The translations under genes and the position numbers were made by a program. The notes under the pieces were generated by a model. The model was not told where the DNA came from. It ran no database searches and saw only the letters and a list, made by a program, of their open reading frames with translations. A stretch of DNA of 64,000 bases from Marinibacterium anthonyi (GTDB lineage Bacteria; Pseudomonadota; Alphaproteobacteria; Rhodobacterales; Rhodobacteraceae), in assembly GCA_003217735.2 (NCBI GenBank), contig CP031585.1, forward strand, positions 3,521,501-3,585,500. Reading direction: 5' to 3'. Positions 32,414 through 40,080 of the stretch are shown here, one piece after another. How positions within the stretch are numbered: the stretch's first letter is position 1; every line of letters starts with the position of its first letter.

Positions 32414-35213
32414 CGCCAGCCTCTTCGCATTGCAGCGCCGCCGAGACGATAGCGGCTGTTTCGTCGTAGCGCGCTTCCAGCAGCGCCCGCAAGGCATCCA
32501 TGTCGCCGACCCCGGCACGGCGGCAAAGGAAGTCCCGCGCGCCCTGCCCCAGGTCGTCGCCATTGCCCGGCGCGATGCCGATCAGCCGCGTCGCCGTATG
32601 CATTTCCCAGAACAGCGCATAGGCGCCGGCCAGTATCGCGGCCTGTCCCTCGTTCAGCCAGCCGGCGCGCTCCGCCTCGGTCAGGCCCTCGGACACCCCC
32701 CGGCTGGGCATCCCCGCCGCCAGGTGACCGGCCTGGGACAGCAGTTCCAGGTCCTGCAGCCGCCCCGCCCCGTTGCGCAGGTCCAGCCAGCCCGCCGCCG
32801 CCTTGGCCGCCGCCAGCCGGTCGCGCATCTGGGACACCTCGCGGATGATGTCCCCAATCTCCCTTGGCCGCGCGATGATCCCGGCGCGGAACGCCTCGAT
32901 ATCGCCGGTCAGCGCCTCGGGTCCCGCGATGCCGCGCGCCCGTGTCAGCGCCAGGTGTTCCCAAAGCCAGGCCTCGGTCTCCTGGTAATGGCGATAGGAC
33001 GGCCAGCTGGTCGCCACCGGCCCCTGCTTGCCCGAGGGCCGCAGGCGCATGTCGATCTCGTAAAGCCGGCCCTGCGACATCGGCGCGGACATGGCGGTGA
33101 TCAGGGCCTGGGTCAGCCGGGCGTAATAGGTGCGCGTGGCCAGCGGGCGGCGCCCGTCGGAACTGTCGACGTCCAGCGCGTCGTAGATCACGATCAGGTC
33201 CAGGTCCGATCCCGCGTTCATGTGCCGCGCCCCGACCGACCCCATCCCCAGGATCGCCGCCCCCCGTCCCGGGGGCGCCCCGTGCTTGCGGGCGAATTCG
33301 CGCACCACCTCGGGGCTGACGGTGCGGATCACCGCATCGGCCAGGTCGGCATATTGCGCGCCCGCCGTCTCGCCATCGATCAGGCCGCGCAGGTGGTGCA
33401 CCCCCACACGAAAATGCCATTCCTTCTTCCACCGCCGCGCCGCGTCCAGCTTCAGCTCGTAATCGTCCTCGTGCGCGATCAGCGCGGCCAGATCATCGGT
33501 CAACGCCGCCGCGCCCGGCCAGGGGGCAAAGAAGGCGCCGCCGATCACCGCGTCCAGAACCGACGAATTGCGCGACAGGTATTCGCCAAGCGCCGGCGCG
33601 GTGACGATGACATCGACCAGCAGGTCGATCAGGTCCGGGTTCGACTGGAACAGCGAAAAGATCTGCACCCCCGCCGGCAGCCCCGCAAGGAACCGGTCGA
33701 AGGCCACCAGCGCGTCGTCCGGGCGGGCCGACCGCGACAGGCGGGCCAGCAGTTCGGGGCGCAGCCGGTTGAAGATCTCGACCGCGCGGGACGACCGCAG
33801 CGCCGGGTACTGATGCCAGCGCGACAGGATATCGCGGTCGAATTCATGCTCCGGCTGGGCAGGCACGGGCGCCGCGTCGGGGGCAAAGAAATCCTCGGTC
33901 AGCTCGGCCACCTCGGCCAGCCTGCGGGACAGGTCGCGCAACATCTCCGACGGCGTGATCCCCATCAGCCCCGCCACCCGTTCGATCCCCTCCTTCGAGG
34001 CGGGCATCTGGTGGGTCTGGGCATCGTTGACCATCTGGATCCGATGTTCGACCTCGCGGAAGGCGCGGTAATGGTCGCGCAGGCGGGTGGCGACGTCTTC
34101 GGGGATCCAGCGCTTGCGCGCCAGCGCGGCAAGCGCCGGTTCGGTGCCCCGCATCCGCAGCCCCGGGTCGCGGCCGCCGGCGATCAGCTGGCGGGTCTGG
34201 GTAAAGAACTCGATCTCGCGGATGCCGCCCCTTCCCAGCTTCATGTCGTGGCCCGGCACCTCGACCCGGCCATGCAGGCGCTTGGTGTCGCGGATGCGCA
34301 GGCGGATCGCATGGGCGTCCTCGATGGCGGCGAAATCCAGGTGGCGGCGCCAGATGAAGGGGCGGATCGCCTCCAGGAACCGTTCGCCGGCTTCAAGGTC
34401 CCCGGCGGCGGGCCGCGCCTTGATCATCGCGGCGCGTTCCCAGGTGCGGCCGAAGCTTTCATAATAACTTTCGGCCGCGTCCATCGAGATGCAGACCGGT
34501 GTCACCGACGGGTCGGGGCGCAGCCGCAGATCGGTGCGGAAGACATAGCCGTCGGCGGTGCGTTCCGACAGCATCGCCGACATGTTGCGGGTCACCCGCA
34601 CCAGCGCATGGCGCGCGTCAAGCACATCGGCCTCGGCATAAAGACTGTCGTCGAACAGGCAGATCAGGTCGATGTCCGAGGAATAGTTCAGCTCGTGCGC
34701 GCCCATCTTGCCCATCGCCAGCACGAACAGCCCGAAGGCCCCGTCGCGATCCTCGCGCAGGGGGGCGGGCAGCTTGCCGCGCTTGTCGAAGGCGGCGAGT
34801 TCGGCGCGGATTGCCAGGTCGCAGGCCAGCCCCGCCAGGTTGGTCAGCCGCGCCATCACCGTTTCCAGCGGCCAGACCCCGCCCAGATCCGCCAGCGCCG
34901 TCATCAACGCCACCCGCCGCTTGGCCCGGCGCAGCGTGGCGCCCAGCGTGTCGCGCGGCGCCTCGGCGGTGTCGATCAGCACCTGGTCAAGCGCCGCGGC
35001 GGGCGCCTGCGCCGCCTCCGCCAGCCATTCGGCCTCGCGGGTGATCAGGCCCTGCAGGAAGGGGCTGGACCCTGCGGCGCCGGTCAACAGGGCCCGCAGA
35101 TCGGGGTCGGCACCGGGCACGCGGGCGGCGGCTTCGGCGCCAAGATCGGCGTCGCGCGGCAGCGGCATCCGGGCCAGGCGGGCCGACAGGGGGGCGTCAT
35201 CATCGGGCGTCAT
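32406..35213 (-). CDS. glnE: Bifunctional glutamine synthetase adenylyltransferase/adenylyl-removing enzyme
   Basis: GlnE adenylylates and deadenylylates glutamine synthetase under PII control, setting nitrogen assimilation. The product has 935 residues from the ATG at 35213 (MTPDDDAPLSARLARMPLP). It has two nucleotidyltransferase halves: 'LAMGKMGAHELNYSSDIDLI' (GxG...DxD at about 208-225) and 'ILGMGSVGARHMNAGSDLDL' further on. 'GRGGIREIEFFTQTRQLIAG' and 'DMRLRPSGKQGPVATSWPSY' are family signatures. The longer reading to 35402 overlaps the divergent ybaK start and is rejected. Confidence 0.94.
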   Translation of the reverse strand: MTPDDDAPLSARLARMPLPRDADLGAEAAARVPGADPDLRALLTGAAGSSPFLQGLITREAEWLAEAAQAPAAALDQVLIDTAEAPRDTLGATLRRAKRRVALMTALADLGGVWPLETVMARLTNLAGLACDLAIRAELAAFDKRGKLPAPLREDRDGAFGLFVLAMGKMGAHELNYSSDIDLICLFDDSLYAEADVLDARHALVRVTRNMSAMLSERTADGYVFRTDLRLRPDPSVTPVCISMDAAESYYESFGRTWERAAMIKARPAAGDLEAGERFLEAIRPFIWRRHLDFAAIEDAHAIRLRIRDTKRLHGRVEVPGHDMKLGRGGIREIEFFTQTRQLIAGGRDPGLRMRGTEPALAALARKRWIPEDVATRLRDHYRAFREVEHRIQMVNDAQTHQMPASKEGIERVAGLMGITPSEMLRDLSRRLAEVAELTEDFFAPDAAPVPAQPEHEFDRDILSRWHQYPALRSSRAVEIFNRLRPELLARLSRSARPDDALVAFDRFLAGLPAGVQIFSLFQSNPDLIDLLVDVIVTAPALGEYLSRNSSVLDAVIGGAFFAPWPGAAALTDDLAALIAHEDDYELKLDAARRWKKEWHFRVGVHHLRGLIDGETAGAQYADLADAVIRTVSPEVVREFARKHGAPPGRGAAILGMGSVGARHMNAGSDLDLIVIYDALDVDSSDGRRPLATRTYYARLTQALITAMSAPMSQGRLYEIDMRLRPSGKQGPVATSWPSYRHYQETEAWLWEHLALTRARGIAGPEALTGDIEAFRAGIIARPREIGDIIREVSQMRDRLAAAKAAAGWLDLRNGAGRLQDLELLSQAGHLAAGMPSRGVSEGLTEAERAGWLNEGQAAILAGAYALFWEMHTATRLIGIAPGNGDDLGQGARDFLCRRAGVGDMDALRALLEARYDETAAIVSAALQCEEAGDG

Positions 35214-35293
35214 GGCGCAAACCTGCGGCGGGACAGGCGCACAGTCAACGGGCGCGCTTGATCCCCGCGCCCGCGGCGGGCATCGTCCGCGCC

Positions 35294-35836
35294 ATGAGCA
35301 AGAGCAAGAAACGCGTGCGCGCGGCGCTGGATGCCGCCGGTCTGACCGTCGAGATCGTAGAAACCCCGTTGGCGCGCACCGCCGCCGACGCCGCCGCGGC
35401 ATTGGGGGTCGCGGTCGACCAGATCGCCAAGTCGATCATCTTTCGCGGCGAAGACAGCGGCACGGCGGTCCTGTTCCTGACGGCGGGCGGCAACCAGGTG
35501 GACGTGGCGCGCGCCGCCAAGCTGGCCGGCGAACCGCTGGGCAAGGCGGATGCGGCCTTGGTGCGCGCGCAGACCGGTTTTGCCATCGGCGGCGTGTCCC
35601 CTGTGGGACACCTGACCCCGATCCGGGCCTGGATCGACCCGCGGCTGATGGAGTTCGACCAGGTCTGGGCAGCTGCCGGCACACCGCACCACGTCTTCCC
35701 CGCAACGCCCGCGCAATTGCAGGCGCTCACCGGCGCGCCTATTGGGGCACAGTCAGTCTTTCAGCGGATATCGAAAGAGGGCGGGAGTTCCCGGAAGACC
35801 ACGGAAACGTCGAATATCAAGGACTTGAAGGAATGA
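35294..35836 (+). CDS. YbaK/EbsC-type aminoacyl-tRNA deacylase, C-terminus replaced
   Basis: YbaK proteins hydrolyse mischarged aminoacyl-tRNAs. The product has 180 residues from the ATG at 35294 (MSKSKKRVRAALDAAGLTV). The core is complete: 'VDQIAKSIIFRGEDSGTAVL', 'FLTAGGNQVDVARAAKLAGE' and 'GFAIGGVSPVGHL' with the conserved Lys and Gly-x-x-S-P-x-G. Up to 'FPATPAQLQALTG' it matches the family. The last roughly 30 residues (IGAQSVFQRISKEGG...) come from a dispersed repeat also present at 38498. The normal last few residues were therefore lost, but activity may survive. Confidence 0.82.
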   Translation: MSKSKKRVRAALDAAGLTVEIVETPLARTAADAAAALGVAVDQIAKSIIFRGEDSGTAVLFLTAGGNQVDVARAAKLAGEPLGKADAALVRAQTGFAIGGVSPVGHLTPIRAWIDPRLMEFDQVWAAAGTPHHVFPATPAQLQALTGAPIGAQSVFQRISKEGGSSRKTTETSNIKDLKE

Positions 35837-35860
35837 GACCCACGGCCGGAAGCGCTGGGA
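35743..35860 (+). repeat. Dispersed repeat, copy A (at ybaK 3' end)
   Basis: About 95 bases, starting TTGGGGCACAGTCAGTCTTT and ending near AAGGACTTGAAGGAATGA, match a second copy at 38496-38587 with scattered changes. Weaker similarity continues through a GTTTTTC segment. It marks the left boundary of the insertion island. Confidence 0.7.
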
Positions 35861-36045
35861 GGTGTTTTTCCGGTCACGCTGAAAACGCCGTGGAAGGCCC
35901 GTCGGAGCCTTCCTGCGACCACCAAGACCTCGGAAGCCCAGAGGCACCTAAAGCCTTTGGCATCCGCGTTAAAACCGGTCTGGGCTCCGGACCCATTGAT
36001 TTCGGGTTTTTGGCATGATTCAGGCTCCGCAAGGAGACCTGATCG

Positions 36046-36417
36046 ATGAGCAATCTTTATTGGCTGACCGACGCCCAGATGGAGCGTCTGAAGCCGTTCT
36101 TTCCCAAGAGCCATGGGAAGCCCCGCGTTGATGATCGCCGCGTCCTTGGTGGCATAATCTTCATCAATCGCAATGGGTTGCGCTGGTGTGACGCACCGAA
36201 GGAATACGGCCCGGCCAAGACCCTCTACAACCTTTGGAAGCGCTGGAGCGACAAAGGGGTCTTCGCCCGGATCTTGGTCGGCCTGGCCACTGAGCGTGCC
36301 GAGCACAAGACAATCATGATCGACGCGACCTATCTCAAGGCACACCGCACGGCATCACGCCTTGGGGTGAAAAAGGGGGGCGGGGCCGCCAGATCGGGCG
36401 CACCAAAGGTGGAGTGA
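36046..36417 (+). CDS. IS5-family transposase, ORF A
   Basis: The product has 123 residues and starts 'MSNLYWLTDAQMERLKPFFP'. It contains the N-terminal domain (DUF4096-like) 'RVLGGIIFINRNGLRWCDAP' and the first catalytic Asp in 'IMIDATYLKAHRTASRLG'. It ends in the wrong frame after 'LGVKKGGGAARSGAPKVE'. A run of A5-G6 at 36370-36380 lets a ribosome shift by -1 into ORF B, giving the normal 'GRGRQIGRTKGGVNTKLHAV' sequence. A plausible RBS AAGGAG lies upstream. Confidence 0.88.
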   Translation: MSNLYWLTDAQMERLKPFFPKSHGKPRVDDRRVLGGIIFINRNGLRWCDAPKEYGPAKTLYNLWKRWSDKGVFARILVGLATERAEHKTIMIDATYLKAHRTASRLGVKKGGGAARSGAPKVE

Positions 36418-36803
36418 ACACCAAGCTGCACGCCGTTGCCGATGCGAAGGGGCGCCCGATCGGGTTCTTCATGTCTGCCGGGCCGGTCACTGATTACACC
36501 GGCGCGGCGGCTCTTCTGAGTCGCCTGCCAAAGGCAGGTTGGCTTCTGGCCGATCGGGGCTATGATGCAGATTGGTTCAGAGAAGCGTTGAAAGACAAGG
36601 GGATAAAGGTCTGTATTCCGGGCCGGACGTCCCGCAAGACCGCGGTGAAATACGACAAGAGGCGCTACAAACGGCGCAACCGCATCGAGATCATGTTCGG
36701 GCGGTTGAAGGATTGCCGGCGCGTTGCAACCCGTTATGACCGCTGCCCGGAAACCTTCTTCTCAGCGATTATGCTCGCCGCAACCGTCTTGTTCTGGCTG
36801 TGA
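36414..36803 (+). CDS. IS5-family transposase, ORF B
   Basis: The product has 129 residues as an independent frame from a GTG, but is probably made by -1 frameshifting from ORF A. It contains 'NTKLHAVADAKGRPIGFFMS', the second catalytic Asp in 'WLLADRGYDADWFREAL' and the Glu in 'RRNRIEIMFGRLKDCRRVAT', so the DDE triad is complete across the two frames. No disabling mutation is visible, so the element may be active. Confidence 0.88.
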   Translation: MNTKLHAVADAKGRPIGFFMSAGPVTDYTGAAALLSRLPKAGWLLADRGYDADWFREALKDKGIKVCIPGRTSRKTAVKYDKRRYKRRNRIEIMFGRLKDCRRVATRYDRCPETFFSAIMLAATVLFWL

Positions 36804-36998
36804 AACTCAATGAGTCTGGAGCCTAGGGCCGCTCGATACGGCAACACATCTCGGCATCCGCACAGTCGTGCGGCCCTCGTTTGAGGCGTGGATCGTCGAT
36901 GTCGGTGCGGGGTCGATCACGGTCGATGGGGCGGACCCTCTGGCCGTTGCGGCGGTGATTGAGCTACTCCCCATCTATTGGACAGGATCTGGCGTAAA

Positions 36999-37862
36999 TT
37001 AAGCTACTCGTTGCACCTGCTGATCGGGTTGGTTGATATCATTTCTCTGCCAGTAGACCAGCGCCGGAGGCTGGCCGCCCAGGGCTGAATGCGGGCGCTG
37101 GTTGTTGTAGAAGCTCATCCATTTCCGGATGGCCGCTTTCGTCTCCGATCCGGTCTCCCAGGCATGCAGGTAGACGCACTCGTATTTCAGGGTGCGCCAC
37201 AGCCTCTCGATGAAGATGTTGTCGAGGAACCGGCCTTTCCCATCCATCGATATGCGCACGCTGGACCGGCGGAGCCGATCCGTCCAGGCAAAGGAGGTGA
37301 ACTGGGATCCCTGATCTGTATTCATTATCTCTGGCGGGCCGAACTTGTGGATGGCCTCGTTCAGCGCCTCGACACAGAAGTCGGCCTCCAGCGTGTTCGA
37401 GATCCGCCAGGACAGGACCTTGCGGGTGTGCCAGTCCATGATCGCCACGAGGTATAGGAACCCGCGCCGCATGGGCAGGTAGGTGATATCCGAGCACCAG
37501 ACCTGGTTCGGGCGTTCCACCCGCAGACCTCTGAGCAGGTAGGGATAGGTCTTGTGGCCCTTCGTCGGCCTGCTCGTGTTGGGCTTCTCGTAAATCGGCA
37601 TTAGCCCCATCAGGCGCATCAGTCGCCGGATGCGCTTCTCGTTCACAAGGTGTCCGTCGTTACGCAGATGCCAGGTCATCTGCCGAACGCCGAAGAACGG
37701 CGTCTCCAGGAACTGCTCGTCGATCCGCCGCATCAGGCCGAGGTTCCGCTCAGACTCGCCCTTGGGCGTGTAGTAGAAAGACGAGCGCGCGATCGACAGC
37801 AGCTTGCACTGCTGGCCGATCGACAGGTCCGGGTGGTCCGGCTCGATCATGCCGCGCCTCAC
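36999..37862 (-). CDS. IS3-family transposase OrfB
   Basis: The product has 287 residues with the rve/DDE integrase core: Asp in 'VWCSDITYLPMRRGFLYLVA', Asp in 'PPEIMNTDQGSQFTS' and Glu in 'GRFLDNIFIERLWRTLKYE'. The N-terminal HTH_21 region has 'LGLMRRIDEQFLETPFFGVR'. It overlaps orfA by four bases, so it is either reinitiated or made as an OrfAB fusion by frameshift. It is intact, with no internal stops. Confidence 0.93.
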   Translation of the reverse strand: MRRGMIEPDHPDLSIGQQCKLLSIARSSFYYTPKGESERNLGLMRRIDEQFLETPFFGVRQMTWHLRNDGHLVNEKRIRRLMRLMGLMPIYEKPNTSRPTKGHKTYPYLLRGLRVERPNQVWCSDITYLPMRRGFLYLVAIMDWHTRKVLSWRISNTLEADFCVEALNEAIHKFGPPEIMNTDQGSQFTSFAWTDRLRRSSVRISMDGKGRFLDNIFIERLWRTLKYECVYLHAWETGSETKAAIRKWMSFYNNQRPHSALGGQPPALVYWQRNDINQPDQQVQRVA

Positions 37863-38152
37863 TTCCCGCCCCAGGGCTTCAGCTTTCGTTCCAAAAAAGA
37901 GTTGGCCACCGCCAGCTCCCCGATCTTGGCGTGGAGCTCCTTCACCTGCTCCTCGTCAATCTCGGGCTTCTTGCGGCCCCCGCGCTCGAACACACCGGAG
38001 GCGCCTTCGAGCAGGGCTCGCTTCCATTGATGGATCATCGTCGGATGCACCCCGAACCGGCTTGCCAGCTCGGCGGCCGTCTCCTCGCCTTTCAGGGCTT
38101 CCAGCGCGACCTTCGCCTTGAACTCAGGCGCGTGCTGCTTCCGTTTCGACAT
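37859..38152 (-). CDS. IS3-family transposase OrfA
   Basis: The product has 97 residues, an HTH-type DNA-binding protein 'MSKRKQHAPEFKAKVALEAL' with 'TAAELASRFGVHPTMIHQWK' recognition region and a C-terminal leucine-zipper-like segment 'EEQVKELHAKIGELAVANSF'. It is upstream of and overlapping orfB. It is intact. Confidence 0.92.
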   Translation of the reverse strand: MSKRKQHAPEFKAKVALEALKGEETAAELASRFGVHPTMIHQWKRALLEGASGVFERGGRKKPEIDEEQVKELHAKIGELAVANSFLERKLKPWGGK

Positions 38153-38432
38153 CTCTGATCTCCTTCTCGTCGAAGATCAGCAGACTGCAAATCGTAGCTT
38201 ATGTCAGTGTCCGAATTTCGGGGGGTAGCTCAGATGGCCGCGCTGTCGGCCGAGTTCGCGGATCGGAGCGGGCCGGGCGATCAGGGGCGCGCCGGATGGG
38301 CTGCATTCCTGGTCGGGCTGGGGCTGCATGAGATCGTCAACGCCGACGTCTGATCCCTCCACCTGAGCCACAAGTCACCTATAACCGCGCTTGAACGGCC
38401 TTTGAAACAGCCCTTAGGCGAAAAGTCGTTTG

Positions 38433-38472
38433 CTGCAAACTTCGCTGTCAATCACTGCAAACTTCGCTGTCA
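38433..38472 (+). repeat. Short tandem repeat CTGCAAACTTCGCTGTCA
   Basis: Two exact 18-base copies (38433-38450, 38455-38472) are separated by four bases, with a third partial CTGCAAA at 38484 that leads into dispersed repeat copy B. Confidence 0.7.
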
Positions 38473-38495
38473 CGCTACAATCACTGCAAATGTTG

Positions 38496-38610
38496 GGGGA
38501 CAGTCAGTCTTTCAGCGGATACCGGAAGAGGACGAGAGTTCCCGGAAGACGGTGGATGCGCGAGGTATCAAGGACTTGAAGGATTGACGTCGTCCGGAAA
38601 CTGCGCCGAA
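38496..38610 (+). repeat. Dispersed repeat, copy B
   Basis: Starts TTGGGGGACAGTCAGTCTTT and runs through AAGGACTTGAAGGATTGA at 38587, matching copy A at 35743. The two copies differ at scattered positions not biased to third codon positions, so the repeat is probably not protein-coding. It marks the right side of the IS-bearing island. Confidence 0.7.
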
Positions 38611-38777
38611 ACATGTTTTTCTCAACACCCCGCACAGGGCGCAAAAGCGGGTAACAGTGCCTCAGAACGCCATCCAAAGGCCACGGAACCGCAGCGCGCC
38701 TAAACCCTTTTGAAACTTCGATAAAACGGGACTCAGAAGGCCCATTATGTTCACTTTGAACGGTGCTGAAGGGCCCA

Positions 38778-38832
38778 GGAAGTGGGACGCGAGGCGCCCA
38801 CTTCTTTTTCGGCGTCCCACTTCCCGGTTTTT
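38778..38832 (+). terminator. Rho-independent terminator before the CRISPR array
   Basis: GGAAGTGGGACGC (38778-38790) pairs with GCGTCCCACTTCC (38812-38824), a perfect 13-bp stem, followed by CGGTTTTTT. On the plus strand it would stop read-through into the array. A third copy of GGAAGTGGGACGC lies at 38882. Confidence 0.75.
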
Positions 38833-38968
38833 TCTTTCCGATACAGATACTTACTGAGTTCTCCGGATGCCCAAAGCGAGCGGGGAAGTGGGACGCGATT
38901 TAAGAAATTTCCTGAGAGCAATCGCCGTTTGGCACAAGCGCGAAGGGAGGAAAGAGGTGGCCAACAAG

Positions 38969-39662
38969 ACTGCGGCTGGACCTCGAATTCTGAACAGCTA
39001 CACTTACGGGCGCACGCTGCGCCTCACCATCACAGTTGCGGCTGGACCTCGAATTCTGAACAGCTACACTGGCCTCTTGCTCCTGCGTCGGGCCTCGCAG
39101 TTGCGGCTGGACCTCGAATTCTGAACAGCTACACTGCCATTACCCTGGCTATCGCCGTGCCCGTCGTTGCGGCTGGACCTCGAATTCTGAACAGCTACAC
39201 TTCCTGACACCGACCCAGATGGCGCTTGCCTGTTGCGGCTGGACCTCGAATTCTGAACAGCTACACTCTGCAGCCTGGCTTCTCGTCGTGCGCCCAAGTT
39301 GCGGCTGGACCTCGAATTCTGAACAGCTACACTCTCGCAGAAGCGCGCCGCCTTCGCGAGGAAGTTGCGGCTGGACCTCGAATTCTGAACAGCTACACTC
39401 CCGTGCCATGCGCCTGGAAAGCATCGAAGTTGCGGCTGGATCTCGAATTCTGAACAGCTACACTAGGGACGGGCGCAGCCGGGGCGGCAGGGCGGTTGCG
39501 GCTGGACCTCGAATTCTGAACAGCTACACTTCCACCGCTTCATCAAAGTCGGTGGCGACAGTTGCGGCTGGACCTCGAATTCTGAACAGCTACACTCCCG
39601 ACCAGCCGGGCAACATAGGATAGACCGTTGCGGCTGGACCTCGAATTCTGAACAGCTACACT
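38969..39662 (+). CRISPR. Type II-C CRISPR array, 11 repeats and 10 spacers
   Basis: 36-base repeats begin GTTGCGGCTGGACCTCGAAT and end TCTGAACAGCTACACT. Repeat starts are 38969, 39035, 39100, 39166, 39232, 39298, 39364, 39429, 39495, 39561 and 39627. Spacers are 30 bases except the second and seventh, which are 29. The first repeat has AC instead of GT at its first two bases, and the eighth has one change (GGATCTC). The anti-repeat of the tracrRNA at 44362 is complementary to the plus-strand repeat, so crRNAs are read left to right, converging on the cas operon. The repeat end AGCTACACT resembles the promoter element built into Neisseria type II-C repeats. Confidence 0.98.
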
Positions 39663-39735
39663 CGTTCCTCTTCCAAGCACCTGAAACAACAGAGGTTCTG
39701 GAAGAGGGCGGGCAAAGCAATCTGGACAATTCCCA

Positions 39736-40080
39736 TCAGAACAGCGCCAGTTGTTCCGGATTCTGCCTAGCCGACCTTCGGCCCTGATCCGAAAAATGCA
39801 CGATATCACGATATTGCCGGTCGGTGAAGTTGAGGATTTGGATGTCGCCTTTACTGGGCAGGTGCCGCTCGATTCTGTTCACTCGGGTTTGGAAAGCTTC
39901 CTTACCGTTAACGAACCGAGCATAAACCGAAAACTGACTACGCTCGAACCCTTCGTCCAGCAGGAAATTCCGAAAACCCGTCGCCGCCTTGCGTTGTGGC
40001 TTGGTGTCGGTGGGCAGGTCGAACATCACGAGTATCCACATGATCCGGTATCCCGACAGAAAGGCATGGGCAGTAGTCAT
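39736..40080 (-). CDS. cas2: CRISPR-associated endoribonuclease Cas2
   Basis: Cas2 partners Cas1 in spacer acquisition. The product has 114 residues. The ferredoxin-like fold begins 'MWILVMFDLPTDTKPQRKAA' with the conserved Asp, after a 13-residue N-terminal extension. It continues with 'FLLDEGFERSQFSVYARFVN' and 'LPSKGDIQILNFTDRQYRDI'. The ATG at 40080 overlaps the cas1 stop (ATGA); an internal ATG at 40041 is an alternative start. It is the last gene of the cas9-cas1-cas2 operon and faces the array. Confidence 0.95.
   Translation of the reverse strand: MTTAHAFLSGYRIMWILVMFDLPTDTKPQRKAATGFRNFLLDEGFERSQFSVYARFVNGKEAFQTRVNRIERHLPSKGDIQILNFTDRQYRDIVHFSDQGRRSARQNPEQLALF

Larger units (their letters stand above)
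35983..36823 (+). mobile_element. IS5-family insertion sequence (frameshift type)
   Basis: This element of about 841 bp has imperfect terminal inverted repeats: GGCTCCGGACCCATTGATTT at the left (35983) and, read on the minus strand from 36823, GGCTCCAGACTCATTGAGTT. It encodes a DDE transposase in two overlapping frames. I see no clear target duplication. The arrangement fits the IS427-type branch of IS5. Confidence 0.8.
36960..38232 (-). mobile_element. IS3-family insertion sequence with GAT target duplication
   Basis: This 1273-bp element starts TGAGCTACTCCCCATCTATT at 36960, and on the other strand starts TGAGCTACCCCCCGAAATTC at 38232. These imperfect inverted repeats share TGAGCTAC and a GGACA further in. 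GAT flanks it on both sides. Two overlapping transposase ORFs on the minus strand (orfA, orfB) fill it. Confidence 0.88.
36827..38353 (+). pseudogene. Unknown gene split by the IS3 element, 5' part lost at the IS5 element
   Basis: Two coding pieces, 36827-36959 and 38233-38353, become one continuous reading frame when the IS3 element and one copy of the 3-bp duplication GAT are removed. The restored sequence runs 'HLGIRTVVRPSFEAWIVDVG', then DPLAVAAVMAALSAEFADRSG, and ends 'AAFLVGLGLHEIVNADV' at the TGA at 38353. The 5' end is cut by the IS5 element. I do not recognise the protein; a phage or mobile-element origin is possible. Confidence 0.6.
38233..38968. other. Gene-poor stretch between IS3 and the CRISPR array
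   Basis: These 736 bases hold the 3' piece of the split gene (to 38353), two tandem copies of CTGCAAACTTCGCTGTCA (38433-38450 and 38455-38472), dispersed repeat copy B (38496-38587), a terminator hairpin (38778-38832) and a third GGAAGTGGGACGC copy (38882-38894). I see no credible intact gene. Any promoter or leader of the CRISPR array on its left side would lie in the last 100 bases. Confidence 0.6.

Noticed and set aside
32388-35261. 957-residue plus-strand ORF opposite glnE
   Set aside because: Antisense open frame in GC-rich DNA; glnE shows strong family motifs on the other strand.
38782-39809. Several ORFs on both strands that read through the CRISPR array with repeated GWTSNSEQLH or CSCSEFEVQPQ
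   Set aside because: They are translations of the direct repeats with 66-base period; no start signals and the array explains them fully.
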